From: Clostridiales bacterium
GTDB taxonomy: Bacteria > Bacillota > Clostridia > Christensenellales > Aristaeellaceae
DNA length: 59,556 nt
Reading direction: 5' to 3'
Assembly: GCA_029012285.1 (NCBI GenBank)
Contig: JAQXLU010000121.1
Coordinates: 1 to 59,556 of the forward strand
The position numbers were made by a program, and so were the translations under genes. Positions 1 to 10,764 of the stretch are shown here, in pieces; the stretch's first letter is position 1; every line of letters begins with the position of its first letter. Below the pieces are notes generated by a model, which searched no databases, was not told the origin of the DNA, and worked only from the letters and a program-made list of their open reading frames with translations.

Positions 1-2
1 GG

Positions 3-110
3 CGCTTCGCGCTGCATTCCCACGCGCTGACGCTGACCCACCCCATGACGATGGAGGGGCTGCGCATTGTGTCGCCCCTGCCGGAGGCGCTCAGGGCGCT
101 GCTTGATTGA
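3..110 (+). CDS. C-terminal fragment of an RluA-family pseudouridine synthase (5' end outside window)
   Basis: Frame 3 reads RFALHSHALTLTHPMTMEGLRIVSPLPEALRALLD*, resembling the RluA-type C-terminal LHAxxLxFxHPxTxE...PLP pattern; short, so tentative. Confidence 0.5.
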   Translation, partial: RFALHSHALTLTHPMTMEGLRIVSPLPEALRALLD

Positions 111-1155
111 TGGCGGCGGTCAGCCAGGAACGGGCGGCGGCTGCCTGCGCGGACAATCGGGCGTTGATGGCAGCCCAATCCGGGCTTTCAAGGCTGTCCG
201 CCTCCAGCAGGCGCAGCAGCTGGTCGATGCGGCTGTTCTTGCCTTCCGGATCGTCCTCGCGGTAGCGGCGGATGATGGTGCAGGAGCGGTTCAACAACGC
301 GGAGAAGGCCGCGCCGTGGAAGCTGTCCGTCACCACCCGGGCTGCACCGCCGATGAGGCTCAGCCAGCGAGCGGGGGGCACATCCTCCTCCAGGGGGTAT
401 GCGGCATGGCGCGCGCCCTCGGTGCGGGGAATGACCCGCACGGGATAACTCGTTTCGACCGCGATGCGCCGCACGGTGTGCCAGTAGTCGGGCGCGTCAC
501 CGATGAAGTAGCACAGGATATAGGGCTGCTGACCCTGCGTTGCGTCCATCAGGGACAGCCACCTCTCCCTGGGGAGGAGCAGCACCGGGTCGGGCAGGAC
601 GGCGGCCTCCACCCCGGCCATCTGGCGAAGCAGCGCCGCGCCCTCCTCCTCACGGACGGACAGGGCGGAATAGCCCTGTACCATGCGCGCGATCTTGCGC
701 CGCTTGGCGGCGCCCGGCAGCTGCTTCACGCCCAGGGACGGCGCGTAGGCCACCTTCGGCTTGTCGGTGAAATTCAGGAAATAGGCGGGATTCAGCCACA
801 CCGGCGACCAGATCTGATCCGAGCCACACAGCAGCACGTCGAAGTTCTCCGCTGCGCATGTCAAGGCTGCGCGATCACGGCAGGGTGCGGTGGTACGCAG
901 CTGGGATGTGCGGAATTTATCAAAGCCGCCGCGCATCTTGCCGGTGGCACTCTTTTTGCGCATGCCCTCCCAAATCAGCTTGGGGGAATTGCCGCTGCAA
1001 AGCAGATTACGCAGCTTCTCCTGCTTCGAGGGGGCGTAGTCGATATGCACCGCGTCAAAGCCCAGACCAAGCAGGGTCTGCTGAAGCGCCCAGGCTTGCA
1101 GGATGGAGCCGTAATTGTCGTTGCGCAGGAAGGTCATCATGCCGATGCGCGTCAT
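91..1155 (-). CDS. Polysaccharide pyruvyl transferase family protein
   Basis: ORF begins MTRIGMMTFLRNDNYGSILQAWALQQTLLGLGFDAVHIDY and contains CGSDQIWSP and SLSVREEEG, typical of the PS_pyruv_trans family. Confidence 0.8.
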   Translation of the reverse strand: MTRIGMMTFLRNDNYGSILQAWALQQTLLGLGFDAVHIDYAPSKQEKLRNLLCSGNSPKLIWEGMRKKSATGKMRGGFDKFRTSQLRTTAPCRDRAALTCAAENFDVLLCGSDQIWSPVWLNPAYFLNFTDKPKVAYAPSLGVKQLPGAAKRRKIARMVQGYSALSVREEEGAALLRQMAGVEAAVLPDPVLLLPRERWLSLMDATQGQQPYILCYFIGDAPDYWHTVRRIAVETSYPVRVIPRTEGARHAAYPLEEDVPPARWLSLIGGAARVVTDSFHGAAFSALLNRSCTIIRRYREDDPEGKNSRIDQLLRLLEADSLESPDWAAINARLSAQAAAARSWLTAAINQAAP

Positions 1156-1253
1156 ACCATCACCTCAGTTGCCCCATTATAACACGCTTGCGCGGGATCG
1201 TCAAACGTGGTACAATACCGTGAAAAACGCTTTCAGAAGAAAGGAGGCTGCCC

Positions 1254-3440
1254 ATGGGCCGCACCGTTGTTGTCGCCGAGAAACCCAGCGTAGGCCGTGA
1301 TATCGCCCGCGTGCTGAAATGCAGCCAGCGCGGCGAGGGCTGCCTCATGAACGAAAAATGGGTGGTCACCTGGGCGGTGGGCCATCTGGTGACCCTCGTC
1401 GAGCCGGACGAATTGGACGAAAAGTACAAGCGGTGGACGTTCGACACGCTGCCCATATTGCCACAGGACATTCCGCTGAAGGTGATTCCCTCCTCCCGCG
1501 ACCAGTTCAAGGTAGTCAAGGAGCTCATCAACGCAGCGGACACCGACCGCCTTGTCTGCGCGACAGACGCCGGGCGGGAGGGCGAATTGATCTTCCGCTA
1601 CATCTATGCCAAGGCCAAGTGCCACAAGCCCTTTGACCGGCTGTGGATTTCCTCTATGACGGATGAAGCCATCCAGGAGGGCTTCCGCAGCATCCAGCCC
1701 GGGGCGAAGTACGACGGGCTTTACCGCAGCGCTCAGTGCCGCTCCCAGGCGGACTGGCTGGTGGGCATGAATGCCAGCCGGGCCTTCACGCTGCGCTACG
1801 ACACGCTGCTTTCCGTGGGGCGCGTGCAGACCCCGACGCTGGCCATCCTCGTCAAGCGCCGAAGGGAGATTGAAAGCTTCAAGCCCGAGGAATACGCCAC
1901 TGTCACGGCGGATTTTGGCGACTACAAGGGGGTATGGTTCCACGAGAAGCTGGAGCCGGACACCCACATCCCCAAGATCGACGCGGCGAAGCGAATTGCG
2001 GCAGAGGTCAAGGGGAAGCCCGCGCGGATCATCAGCGCTGAAACGGTGCGCAAGAAGGATCCCCCGCCCCAGCTCTACGACCTGACCAGCCTGCAACGGG
2101 ACGCCAACCGATTGCTGGGCTTCACCGCAGACAAGACGCTCAAGGTGGCCCAGAGCCTGTACGAAAGCCGCAAGGCCCTCACCTACCCCCGCACCGACAG
2201 CCGCTACCTGCCGCCGGATATGATCCCCCGCGTGGTGCAGACCATGAAGCTGCTGCCCCCCGCCTACCAGGGACTCGTGCCCGGCGCGCTGCCTGGCGGC
2301 AAGCTCCCTGTGAGCAAGCGCACGGTGGACGAAACCAAGGTGACCGACCACCATGCCATCATCCCCACGGCCCAGCGGGTGAACCCGGAGAGTTTCACCG
2401 AGGACGAGCGCCAGCTCTACGACCTGGTGGCGCGGCGGATGCTATCGGCCTTCTACCCCTGGTGCGAATACGATGCGACAAAGGTTATCACTCAGGTGGA
2501 GGGCGAAAAGCAGCCCCATCGCTTCCGTACCAACGGACGGGTGGTGATCATAAGCGGCTGGCATGACGTGCCGCCCCTGGCGAATCCGCCCAAGGCAAAG
2601 GCCACGAAAAAGAAGGCGGCTGAGGAAGAGGAAGTTGCCCTGCCGCCCTTGAATCCAGGCGATGAGCGCACGGTAAAGGACGCCGCCGTCAAGGAGGACA
2701 AGACCAAGCCGCCCGCCCACATGAACGACGCCTCCCTGCTTTCTGCAATGGAAAACGCAGGCAAGGAATTGGAGGACGAGGAACTCGTCCGCCAGATGAA
2801 GGGCAGCGGCATCGGCACGCCCGCCACCCGCGCCGCCATCATCGAGCGGCTGCTGAAGGTGGGCTACGCCGTGCGCAAGGGAAAGACCATCATCGCCACG
2901 GACAAGGGCGTGCAGCTGATCGACATCATGCCCAGCGAGATCGCCTCCCCCGAAATGACCGGGCGCTGGGAGCTGGCACTGGATCAGATTACCGACGGCA
3001 AACAGGACGCGGATCAATTCATGGAATCCATCCGGAAATTCTCGACCTTCCTGGTCAACTATGCCCGCAACAACCACTCGTCGGTGGTATTTGCCGACGA
3101 CGCCAGGCGCAAGCAGCGCCGAAAGACCCTCGTGGCGCGGGGTACGCCCGTCGAGGGCTGCATCTGCCCGGTCTGCCATGAAGGCCAGGTGCTTGAGAGC
3201 GATCGCTCCTTCTTTTGTGCCCGTAGCGCCGAGGGCTGCCATTTCACCCTGTGGAAGGACTGCCTTGTCCGCGGCGGCGGGCCGGAGCTATCCGTCAAAC
3301 TGGTGCAGCTGCTGCTGCAAAACCAGGTGGTGCGCGGCTCCACGGGCGTGGTGATGCTCTCCGGCAACACCATCGCCTTCTTCCCGGGCGGTGAACAGAC
3401 CCCCAGCGTTCAGCGGAGCATCCTCTACGAAAAGCGATGA
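1254..3440 (+). CDS. topB: DNA topoisomerase III
   Basis: 728 aa; VAEKPSVGRDIARVL Toprim start, SVGRVQTPTLAILVKRR active-site region, C-terminal Cys motif. Confidence 0.95.
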   Translation: MGRTVVVAEKPSVGRDIARVLKCSQRGEGCLMNEKWVVTWAVGHLVTLVEPDELDEKYKRWTFDTLPILPQDIPLKVIPSSRDQFKVVKELINAADTDRLVCATDAGREGELIFRYIYAKAKCHKPFDRLWISSMTDEAIQEGFRSIQPGAKYDGLYRSAQCRSQADWLVGMNASRAFTLRYDTLLSVGRVQTPTLAILVKRRREIESFKPEEYATVTADFGDYKGVWFHEKLEPDTHIPKIDAAKRIAAEVKGKPARIISAETVRKKDPPPQLYDLTSLQRDANRLLGFTADKTLKVAQSLYESRKALTYPRTDSRYLPPDMIPRVVQTMKLLPPAYQGLVPGALPGGKLPVSKRTVDETKVTDHHAIIPTAQRVNPESFTEDERQLYDLVARRMLSAFYPWCEYDATKVITQVEGEKQPHRFRTNGRVVIISGWHDVPPLANPPKAKATKKKAAEEEEVALPPLNPGDERTVKDAAVKEDKTKPPAHMNDASLLSAMENAGKELEDEELVRQMKGSGIGTPATRAAIIERLLKVGYAVRKGKTIIATDKGVQLIDIMPSEIASPEMTGRWELALDQITDGKQDADQFMESIRKFSTFLVNYARNNHSSVVFADDARRKQRRKTLVARGTPVEGCICPVCHEGQVLESDRSFFCARSAEGCHFTLWKDCLVRGGGPELSVKLVQLLLQNQVVRGSTGVVMLSGNTIAFFPGGEQTPSVQRSILYEKR

Positions 3441-3549
3441 TAGCTTCACATATAATTCAAACAAATCGGCTATCCTGAGCGTGTCGGGCGGAAAACGCCG
3501 CAGGCACGCTCGTTTTCTGTCCGATTCGCGAATATTTTCCGTTTTTCCC

Positions 3550-3578
3550 TTGATTTTTCTTTCACAATGGTGTACTAT
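3550..3578 (+). promoter_or_regulatory. Putative sigma-A-type promoter for pckA
   Basis: TTGATT -17 bp- TACTAT, about 80 bp upstream of pckA; leader has a short TTGTCC/GGACAA hairpin. Confidence 0.5.
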
Positions 3579-3661
3579 GTACGCTGAGGGAATAAGGGGT
3601 TGTCCTATTCCGGACAATACCTTTCAGCTCATAAATATTTGGAAAAGAGGTTGTTTGCTAA

Positions 3662-5266
3662 ATGGCTAACATTGATCTGAGCAAGTATGGCATTACTGGC
3701 ACGACCGAGATCGTGCACAATCCGTCCTTCGAGGAGCTCTTCGTCGAGGAGACCAAGCCCGAGCTGGAAGGCTATGAAAAGGGTCAGGTGACCGAGCTGG
3801 GCGCTGTGAACGTCATGACCGGCATCTACACCGGCCGCTCCCCCAAGGATAAGTACATCGTGATGGACGAGAACTCCAAGGACACCGTGTGGTGGACCAG
3901 CGAGGCGTTCAAGAACGATAACCACCCCATGACCGAGGACACCTGGGCTACCGTGAAGGACCTGGCCATGAAGGAGCTGTCCAACAAGAAGCTGTTCGTG
4001 GTGGACGCCTTCTGCGGCGCCAACGCTGACACCCGCATGAACGTCCGCTTCATTGTCGAGGTTGCCTGGCAGGCCCACTTCATCAAGAACATGTTCATCA
4101 TCCCCTCCGAGGAGGAGCTCAAGAGCTTCGTGCCTGACTTTGTGGTCTACAACGCCTCCAAGGCGAAGGTGGAAAACTACAAGGAGCTGGGCCTCAACTC
4201 CGAGACCTGCGTGGCCTTCAACATCACCTCCCGCGAGCAGGTGATCCTCAACACCTGGTACGGCGGCGAGATGAAGAAGGGCATGTTCTCCATGATGAAC
4301 TACTACCTCCCCCTCAAGGGCATCGCCTCCATGCACTGCTCCGCCAACACCGATATGAACGGCGAGAACACCGCGCTGTTCTTCGGTCTGTCCGGCACCG
4401 GCAAGACCACGCTGTCCACCGACCCCAAGCGTCTGCTGATCGGCGATGACGAGCACGGCTGGGACGACAACGGCGTGTTTAACTTCGAGGGCGGCTGCTA
4501 CGCCAAGGTCATTGGCCTGGACAAGGAGTCCGAGCCCGACATCTACAACGCCATCAAGCGCAACGCCCTGCTGGAGAACGTGACCGTGGATGAGAACGGC
4601 GTGTGCGACTTCGCGGACAAGTCCGTCACCGAGAACACCCGCGTGTCCTACCCCATCAACCACATCAACAACATCGTCAAGCCCGTCTCCGCCGCCCCCG
4701 CCGCCAAGAACGTGATCTTCCTCTCCGCGGACGCCTTCGGCGTGCTGCCCCCCGTGTCCATCCTGACCCCCGATCAGGCCAAGTACTACTTCCTGAGCGG
4801 CTTCACCGCCAAGCTGGCCGGCACCGAGCGCGGCATCACCGAGCCCACCCCCACCTTCTCCGCCTGCTTCGGCCAGGCCTTCCTGGAGCTGCATCCCACC
4901 AAGTACGGCGAGGAGCTGGTCAAGAAGATGGAAGCCAACGGCGCCAAGGCCTACCTGGTCAACACCGGCTGGAACGGCACCGGCAAGCGCATCACCATCA
5001 AGGATACCCGCGGCATCATCGACGCGATCCTGAACGGTGACATTCTGAACGCGCCCACCAAGAAGATCCCCATGTTCGACCTGGAGGTGCCCACCGAGCT
5101 GCCCGGCGTGGATTCCAAGATCCTGGATCCCCGCGACACCTACGCCGACGTCACCGAATGGGAGACCAAGGCGAAGGACCTGGCTGGCCGCTTCGTGAAG
5201 AACTTCGTCAAGTACACTGGCAACGACGCGGGCAAGGCCCTGGTCGAGGCTGGCCCCAAGGCGTAA
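3662..5266 (+). CDS. pckA: Phosphoenolpyruvate carboxykinase (ATP)
   Basis: 534 aa; [17 protein letters not shown] kinase-1 motif, [23 protein letters not shown]. Confidence 0.97.
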   Translation: MANIDLSKYGITGTTEIVHNPSFEELFVEETKPELEGYEKGQVTELGAVNVMTGIYTGRSPKDKYIVMDENSKDTVWWTSEAFKNDNHPMTEDTWATVKDLAMKELSNKKLFVVDAFCGANADTRMNVRFIVEVAWQAHFIKNMFIIPSEEELKSFVPDFVVYNASKAKVENYKELGLNSETCVAFNITSREQVILNTWYGGEMKKGMFSMMNYYLPLKGIASMHCSANTDMNGENTALFFGLSGTGKTTLSTDPKRLLIGDDEHGWDDNGVFNFEGGCYAKVIGLDKESEPDIYNAIKRNALLENVTVDENGVCDFADKSVTENTRVSYPINHINNIVKPVSAAPAAKNVIFLSADAFGVLPPVSILTPDQAKYYFLSGFTAKLAGTERGITEPTPTFSACFGQAFLELHPTKYGEELVKKMEANGAKAYLVNTGWNGTGKRITIKDTRGIIDAILNGDILNAPTKKIPMFDLEVPTELPGVDSKILDPRDTYADVTEWETKAKDLAGRFVKNFVKYTGNDAGKALVEAGPKA

Positions 5267-5289
5267 GCTGAGCTTTCGTGAATCCTTGT

Positions 5290-5325
5290 CCCCCGGCAGA
5301 TGCAAGGTCTGCCGGGGGCTTTACT
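5290..5325 (+). terminator. Rho-independent terminator after pckA
   Basis: Perfect 11-bp stem CCCCCGGCAGA/TCTGCCGGGGG followed by a T-rich stretch. Confidence 0.85.
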
Positions 5326-5413
5326 TTCCTGGTGCATCATACTACAAGGCGGCGCACCCACTCCCGGATGCGCCGCCTCAGCTTATGCGGTATTGAAAAC
5401 AGATCGAAGGCCC

Positions 5414-5755
5414 TTATTCCCAGTCGCACAGGCCTTTCGATTCCAGATACGCCTGCTGGTGATCCATGTAATCGTCCACCAAGGCGGCGACCTTCACAGC
5501 TTGCTCGGGGGTCAGGTTGTTGTTGGCGACGATGGTTTCCACCATGTACTCAAAGGCGTCGTCGTCCTCGTAGTATTCATCGCCCGCGTTGCCGTCAGCG
5601 TCCAGCACACCTTCCTTGTGCATATAGTCCATGTCCGCGTCGATGGCCTGGCTGACCAGGCTCTCGATCATGCCGGTTAATTCGGGATGATCCTTGGCGT
5701 GGATGCGCGCGACGATAAAGGCCAGCGCTTCGGCCTTGTCGTAACCGTTCATCAT
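5414..5755 (-). CDS. Small acidic hypothetical protein
   Basis: 113 aa, very Asp/Glu-rich, directly downstream of pepF on the same strand. Confidence 0.6.
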   Translation of the reverse strand: MMNGYDKAEALAFIVARIHAKDHPELTGMIESLVSQAIDADMDYMHKEGVLDADGNAGDEYYEDDDAFEYMVETIVANNNLTPEQAVKVAALVDDYMDHQQAYLESKGLCDWE

Positions 5756-5770
5756 GTTCTGCGTCCTCCT

Positions 5771-7561
5771 TTATTTCAGCGCGGCCTTGAACTTTTCCAG
5801 CGTCTCCTTGAACACCTTCATCGCCGCCCGGATGGGCTCGGGCTGGGACATGTCGATGCCCGCCAGCTTCAGCGCCTCGATGGGTGGCACGGAGGAGCCA
5901 GCGCTCAGGAACTTGCGGTAATCCGCCACGGCGGGCGCGCCCTCGTTCAGGATGCGCTCGGAGAGGCTCACCGCGGCGCACAGACCGGTGGCGTACACAT
6001 ACACATAGAAGCTGCGGTAGAAGTGCGGGATGCGCAGCCATTCATTGGCGATCAGCTCATCCACCTCGCATACGCCGCCGTAGTATTGCTTGTTCAGGTC
6101 ATAATAGACCTTCGTCATGGCCTCGCGGGTCAGGGGCTCGCCCTTTTCGGCCATGGTGTGGACGATGTACTCAAACTCCGCAAACATGGTCTGGCGGAAC
6201 ACGGTGGTGCGGAACTGCTCCAGGAAGTGGTTGAGCAGATAGGCCTGGGCCTTCTTGTCCTCCTTGAACTGCTCCAGCAGATAGCGCATCATCACCGCCT
6301 CGTTGCAGGTGGAGGCGACCTCCGCCACAAACAGGCTGTAATCGCTCTTGGGGGCGGGCTGGTTGGTGTTGGAGTAGTAGGAATGCATGGAGTGGCCCAG
6401 CTCGTGGGCAATGGTGAAGGTATCGGACAGATTGTCGTTGTGGTTGAGCAGCACATAGGGATGGACGTTGCGCAGATTGCCGGAGGAGAACGCGCCGGAG
6501 GACTTGTTCTGCGTGGGATACACGTCAATCCAGCCACCCACGCGGGCCTCGCGCAGCTTAGCCAGGTAGTCCTCGCCCATGGGGGTCAACCCCTCCAGCA
6601 CCATGTCGAAGGCCTTGTCATAGGGCAGCTCCATCTTGAAGTCGCTGACCATGGGGGTATACAGGTCGTACATGTGCAATTCGTCCAGGCCCATGGAGGC
6701 CTTGCGCAATTCCAGGTACTCATTCAGGGTCGGAATGGACTCGTGGATCACGCTGATGAGATTGTCGTAGACGGCCTCGGGGATCTGCAGCGGCTCCATC
6801 TTGGCGGCGCGGCAAGAGCTATAATGGTAGGCATTGGCAAAGAACACGTCCTTCTGGACATTGGCGGCATAGGTCGCGGCAATCGTATTGCTGAACTTGC
6901 CATAGGTGCCCATGATGCCGTCAAAGCCCTGCTTGCGCACGCCACGGTTCGCGTCACGGATAAAGGCGGAGTAGGTGCCCTCAGTCAGGGGACGGGCGGT
7001 GCCGTCGGGCATGATGACGTCGGGGAACTTCATGTCCACGTCGGTCAGCATGGAGAAAATGTCGTTGGGGGCCTGGGCTACCTGGCCCATCATGGCGATG
7101 AGCTTCTCCTGCTCCTTGGGCAGGGCGTGGGCCTTCTTGCGCAGCAGATCGCCGATGAAGGTATCGTAATCCGCCATTTCGGGGTCAGCGGCGATTTCGC
7201 GCAGAACCTCCTCGTCCATCGCCAGCAGCTCCGGCTCGACGAAGGACAGCATCGTTTGCACCTGGACGGCGGCTTGCATCACCTTGGCCTTGAGCGCCTG
7301 AGCCACCGGGTCGGCATTGTCGGTTTCCTTGCGCAGGAAAGCATAGGAGAACACCGGGTTCATCTTCTCATCCAGCTCGAAATAATCACGGATAACCTGG
7401 CGGGGATTCTCCGCAACCTTCCCGTCAAACCTGGTAAAGGCCTTGACCTCCTCAGCGACGGAGGCCAGCGCGGCCTCCCAGGCCGCATCATCGGGGTAGA
7501 TGTGGGTCAGATCCCACTTGTACTGTGCAGCCACGTCCTCGCGGCGACGAATATCTGCCAT
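5771..7561 (-). CDS. pepF: Oligoendopeptidase F (M3 metallopeptidase)
   Basis: HELGHSMHSYYSN zinc-binding motif; start placed at MADIRRREDVAAQYKWDLTHIY. Confidence 0.95.
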   Translation of the reverse strand: MADIRRREDVAAQYKWDLTHIYPDDAAWEAALASVAEEVKAFTRFDGKVAENPRQVIRDYFELDEKMNPVFSYAFLRKETDNADPVAQALKAKVMQAAVQVQTMLSFVEPELLAMDEEVLREIAADPEMADYDTFIGDLLRKKAHALPKEQEKLIAMMGQVAQAPNDIFSMLTDVDMKFPDVIMPDGTARPLTEGTYSAFIRDANRGVRKQGFDGIMGTYGKFSNTIAATYAANVQKDVFFANAYHYSSCRAAKMEPLQIPEAVYDNLISVIHESIPTLNEYLELRKASMGLDELHMYDLYTPMVSDFKMELPYDKAFDMVLEGLTPMGEDYLAKLREARVGGWIDVYPTQNKSSGAFSSGNLRNVHPYVLLNHNDNLSDTFTIAHELGHSMHSYYSNTNQPAPKSDYSLFVAEVASTCNEAVMMRYLLEQFKEDKKAQAYLLNHFLEQFRTTVFRQTMFAEFEYIVHTMAEKGEPLTREAMTKVYYDLNKQYYGGVCEVDELIANEWLRIPHFYRSFYVYVYATGLCAAVSLSERILNEGAPAVADYRKFLSAGSSVPPIEALKLAGIDMSQPEPIRAAMKVFKETLEKFKAALK

Positions 7562-7650
7562 TGTGTACCTTCCTTCTTCCGCATGGGCGGATTGTTGTCG
7601 TGCATGATTGTAGCCTATTTGCAGGGGAATTGCAAGCGGTGAGTTTTGTA

Positions 7651-8301
7651 TCATCTCAAGCTCTGCGGCCGTAGCACCGCTACCCTCGGCTGGCAGATCA
7701 GATCGCCCTGCGCCACGCGCAGGAGGTTCACTTCCTCGGCGGGTGCATCGAACAAGCCGGTGAAGTCCGTAACCGGGGCGATGGGCCAGTCCGCGTTGGC
7801 GCGGGTGCGGTAGTGCATGGGCAGCAGGACGCGCGCGCCCAGCAGTTCGGCGCTCTGCTTGGCCATGCCCGGGTCGATGGTGAAGCAGCCGCCGACGGGG
7901 AGCATCAGCACATCCACCTGGCCCAGGGCCTCGATCTGCGCCCTGGTGGGCAGATGGCCCAGGTCGCCCAGGTGGGCTACATGCAGCCCCTCCGCATGGA
8001 GGTTGAACAGTAGCGTCATGCCGCGCTTTGCGCCCTGGACATCGTCGTGGAAGGCCTCCACCGCGGTGAGGGATACATCCTCGCCCAGGTCATACTGCCC
8101 GGCAGCGTTGATGATGCGCGGATGCCCGACCACGTTCTCCACCGCGCTGTGGTCATGATGATTGTGGGACACCAGCGCCACATCCGCGCGGAGCGTGGAC
8201 ACGGGATAGCCGCAAGCCGCGTCATAAGGGTCGGTGACGATGCGCATGCCGTTTTCCAGTTCCAGCAGGAATTCGGCATGGCCGATGCAACTGATAATCA
8301 T
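7651..8301 (-). CDS. MBL-fold metallo-hydrolase (UlaG/YtkL-like)
   Basis: MIISCIGHAEFLLEL start; SHNHHDHS metal motif; GGCFTIDPGMA; start overlaps upstream stop (ATGA). Confidence 0.85.
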   Translation of the reverse strand: MIISCIGHAEFLLELENGMRIVTDPYDAACGYPVSTLRADVALVSHNHHDHSAVENVVGHPRIINAAGQYDLGEDVSLTAVEAFHDDVQGAKRGMTLLFNLHAEGLHVAHLGDLGHLPTRAQIEALGQVDVLMLPVGGCFTIDPGMAKQSAELLGARVLLPMHYRTRANADWPIAPVTDFTGLFDAPAEEVNLLRVAQGDLICQPRVAVLRPQSLR

Positions 8302-8795
8302 GGGGTACCTCCTTTGTGGATGGCCCGGTATGCCACGCAGAAATAGGGCAGCGCATCGCCGGGCAGCGGGGCATGCTGACGTAACCGGGCGGCAAACTCC
8401 ACATGAAGCTGCTTGCACAGCCGCTCCAGCGGAATGGGGCCAGCCTCCGCTGCCTTGACGATGGCGCGGATCACGTCCTGTGCCGGGGCAGCCTCCTTGT
8501 GACGCATCAGCAGCGAGATGCAGCAGCCGCATTCCCCTGTGAAGCTTGCCGGGATTGGCGCGTCCGGCGCGGGGACGGGTGCGTCAAGGATGAGCCAACC
8601 GTTTCGCAGCGCCGTATGCCAGCCCAGGCGGGCGACATTCGCCCGGAAGGCCGCCACCGCATCGGGCGAGGCGATCAGGGGCAGATCGGTAGCAAGGAGC
8701 GCATCCGGCGCATCCGAACGCCGCAGGGCCGGCTTGCGCTGGGCCGGTACGGCCTCCAGCAGGGGGCGCAGCTGCATCCGCAGCTCCCTCAGCAT
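8298..8795 (-). CDS. Hypothetical protein
   Basis: 165 aa ORF overlapping both neighbours by 4-7 nt (tight operon); no family recognised. Confidence 0.6.
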   Translation of the reverse strand: MLRELRMQLRPLLEAVPAQRKPALRRSDAPDALLATDLPLIASPDAVAAFRANVARLGWHTALRNGWLILDAPVPAPDAPIPASFTGECGCCISLLMRHKEAAPAQDVIRAIVKAAEAGPIPLERLCKQLHVEFAARLRQHAPLPGDALPYFCVAYRAIHKGGTP

Positions 8796-9262
8796 GGTTG
8801 GCCGCCTTCCGCGCAGTAGCTGATATCAATGCCCTGCACCGCCGGGTAGCCGCCCTGGATGTCCAGCTGGTATTCCAGGTGGACGCTGCCGCAATCCTCC
8901 GCCAGCTTGATTTGCACCTGCATGGCGTAGAGCGCCAGCCCCAGATCCCCGTAGGGGGTATGGTACGCGCCCTCAAAGCGGCGATCCTTGACGAACACCA
9001 TGGTGGTGCCGAAATCCCCCAGGCGCGTCATGGTGACCCGGGGCTCGGGGGTCTGCTGGATGTGCAGGATCACATCCTGCGTGACGGTCGCGCCGCCATC
9101 ATCCTGCTGAATCTCCTCATAACGGAGCATGCAGCCATCGGCGGTGGGCCGCAGTTTGCCGTGGCACATCAGCCGGATGGACGCTTCCTTCTCGCCATGC
9201 TCGCCCCGGGTATAGCTGGACAGGGTGACGATCACGGGGACGGGGATGATTTGCTTCTCCAT
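8789..9262 (-). CDS. DUF1934 (YwiB-like) protein
   Basis: 157 aa beta-rich protein with pattern of the DUF1934/calycin-like family. Confidence 0.72.
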   Translation of the reverse strand: MEKQIIPVPVIVTLSSYTRGEHGEKEASIRLMCHGKLRPTADGCMLRYEEIQQDDGGATVTQDVILHIQQTPEPRVTMTRLGDFGTTMVFVKDRRFEGAYHTPYGDLGLALYAMQVQIKLAEDCGSVHLEYQLDIQGGYPAVQGIDISYCAEGGQPC

Positions 9263-9369
9263 ATCCTTCCTCCTTCGTATTCAGAACCATTATACCACAG
9301 ATTTTCCCCTTGCACAATCTCCCCCAATGGCGTATCATACAGATAACGACATTTGCGGAGGACGCCACC

Positions 9370-10242
9370 ATGCGCATTCAGGCACGGGCGAAGATCAACT
9401 GGACGCTGGACATCGTGGGCCAGCGCCCGGACGGGTATCACCTGATGGACATGTTGATGCAGCCCGTCACGCTGCACGACGACATTCTGCTGACCCCGGC
9501 AGCGGACATCACCCTGACCACCGGCGGCTCGCCCCTGCTGGTCGCGGACGACAAGCACCTGGCCTACCGCGCGGCCCTGGCGCTCAAGCGCCACACGGGC
9601 TATCCCGGCGGGGCGGCCATCCATGTGGAAAAGCACATCCCGGTGGGTGCAGGCATGGGCGGGGGCAGCGCAGACGCGGCGGGGGTGCTCCTCGGGCTGA
9701 ACCGGCTCTGGGGGGTGAACCTCCCCCAGGCGGAGCTGGAGGCGATCGGATTGACCCTGGGGGCGGACGTACCGTTCTGCCTGCGCGGGGGCTTGACGCG
9801 CACCACCGGCATCGGTGAAACGATGCAGCCCCTCCCCTGCGGACGCTGCTGGCCCTTGGTGGTGGTGCAGCCCTGCGAGGGACTCTCGACGAAGGAGATC
9901 TTCGCCGCTTACCACGCCGGAGCAACCGTCAACCGGCCGGACAACGATGTGGCCGCTCTGGCGCTGGCCATGGGGGACGGCACGGCACTCCAAGCCGCCA
10001 TCGCCAATGTGATGGAGCCCGTCAGCGCATTGCGCCGTCCGGACATCGGGCAGGCCATCGCGGCCCTGACAGCTCACGGCGCGTTTGCCGCCCGCATGAC
10101 CGGCAGCGGCTCGGCTGTGTTCGGCGCATTTGTCGAGGAAACTGCGGCGGATGCGGCCTTTGAGGCCCTCCGTCCGCGATGGACGCGCACCTACCGGTGC
10201 AGCACATGTATGGAAAGCGTCGTGATTCAAGATGCGGATTGA
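9370..10242 (+). CDS. ispE: 4-diphosphocytidyl-2-C-methyl-D-erythritol kinase
   Basis: ARAKINWTLDIVGQRPDGYH start; PVGAGMGGGSADAAGVL GHMP motif. Confidence 0.95.
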   Translation: MRIQARAKINWTLDIVGQRPDGYHLMDMLMQPVTLHDDILLTPAADITLTTGGSPLLVADDKHLAYRAALALKRHTGYPGGAAIHVEKHIPVGAGMGGGSADAAGVLLGLNRLWGVNLPQAELEAIGLTLGADVPFCLRGGLTRTTGIGETMQPLPCGRCWPLVVVQPCEGLSTKEIFAAYHAGATVNRPDNDVAALALAMGDGTALQAAIANVMEPVSALRRPDIGQAIAALTAHGAFAARMTGSGSAVFGAFVEETAADAAFEALRPRWTRTYRCSTCMESVVIQDAD

Positions 10243-10735
10243 AACGGAACGGTTACTGATTACCGACTTCACCCCGGAGATGGCAGAGGTTGTGTCCCGC
10301 GGGTCGAAGAACGAGAACATGCGGCGCTTCCTGCCCGACGAGGTGTTTGAAACGCCGGAAATCGCAGCAGAGGTGATTCAGACGCTGATGGGCTGCTACG
10401 GCGGCACACAGGGGCCCTTTGTTCACCCGATGCTGGCCCAGGGGCAGTACGCCGGGTATGTGCAGCTCGTCCCGATGGAGGATGGCGAATGGGAGATCGG
10501 CTACTGCACCGTGCCGGAAATGACCGGGCGCGGCTACGCCACCGAAGCGGTGCAGGCCTTCCTTCCAGCCATCATGGCACAGGTGGGCATCACCCGCGTG
10601 ATGGGCATTTGCCTGATGGAGAACCGCGCATCCATCCGGGTGCTGGACAAATGCGGATTCCGCCGCGTGTTTGAGGGCGATGGACTTTACCAGGGCGAAA
10701 TGCGGCCGATTGTCAAAATGGTATACGGGCAATAA
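10232..10735 (+). CDS. GNAT family N-acetyltransferase
   Basis: MRIETERLLITDF start; TGRGYATEAVQAFL acetyl-CoA binding region; overlaps ispE by 11 nt. Confidence 0.9.
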   Translation: MRIETERLLITDFTPEMAEVVSRGSKNENMRRFLPDEVFETPEIAAEVIQTLMGCYGGTQGPFVHPMLAQGQYAGYVQLVPMEDGEWEIGYCTVPEMTGRGYATEAVQAFLPAIMAQVGITRVMGICLMENRASIRVLDKCGFRRVFEGDGLYQGEMRPIVKMVYGQ

Positions 10736-10764
10736 AGGAGGGGCACTGCGCGGCAGTGTCCCTT

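Noticed and set aside
3629-5305. 558-aa minus-strand ORF
   Set aside because: Antisense shadow of pckA, driven by strong codon bias in the real gene.
5687-7642. 651-aa plus-strand ORF
   Set aside because: Antisense shadow of pepF; low-complexity Gly/His/Val/Leu composition.
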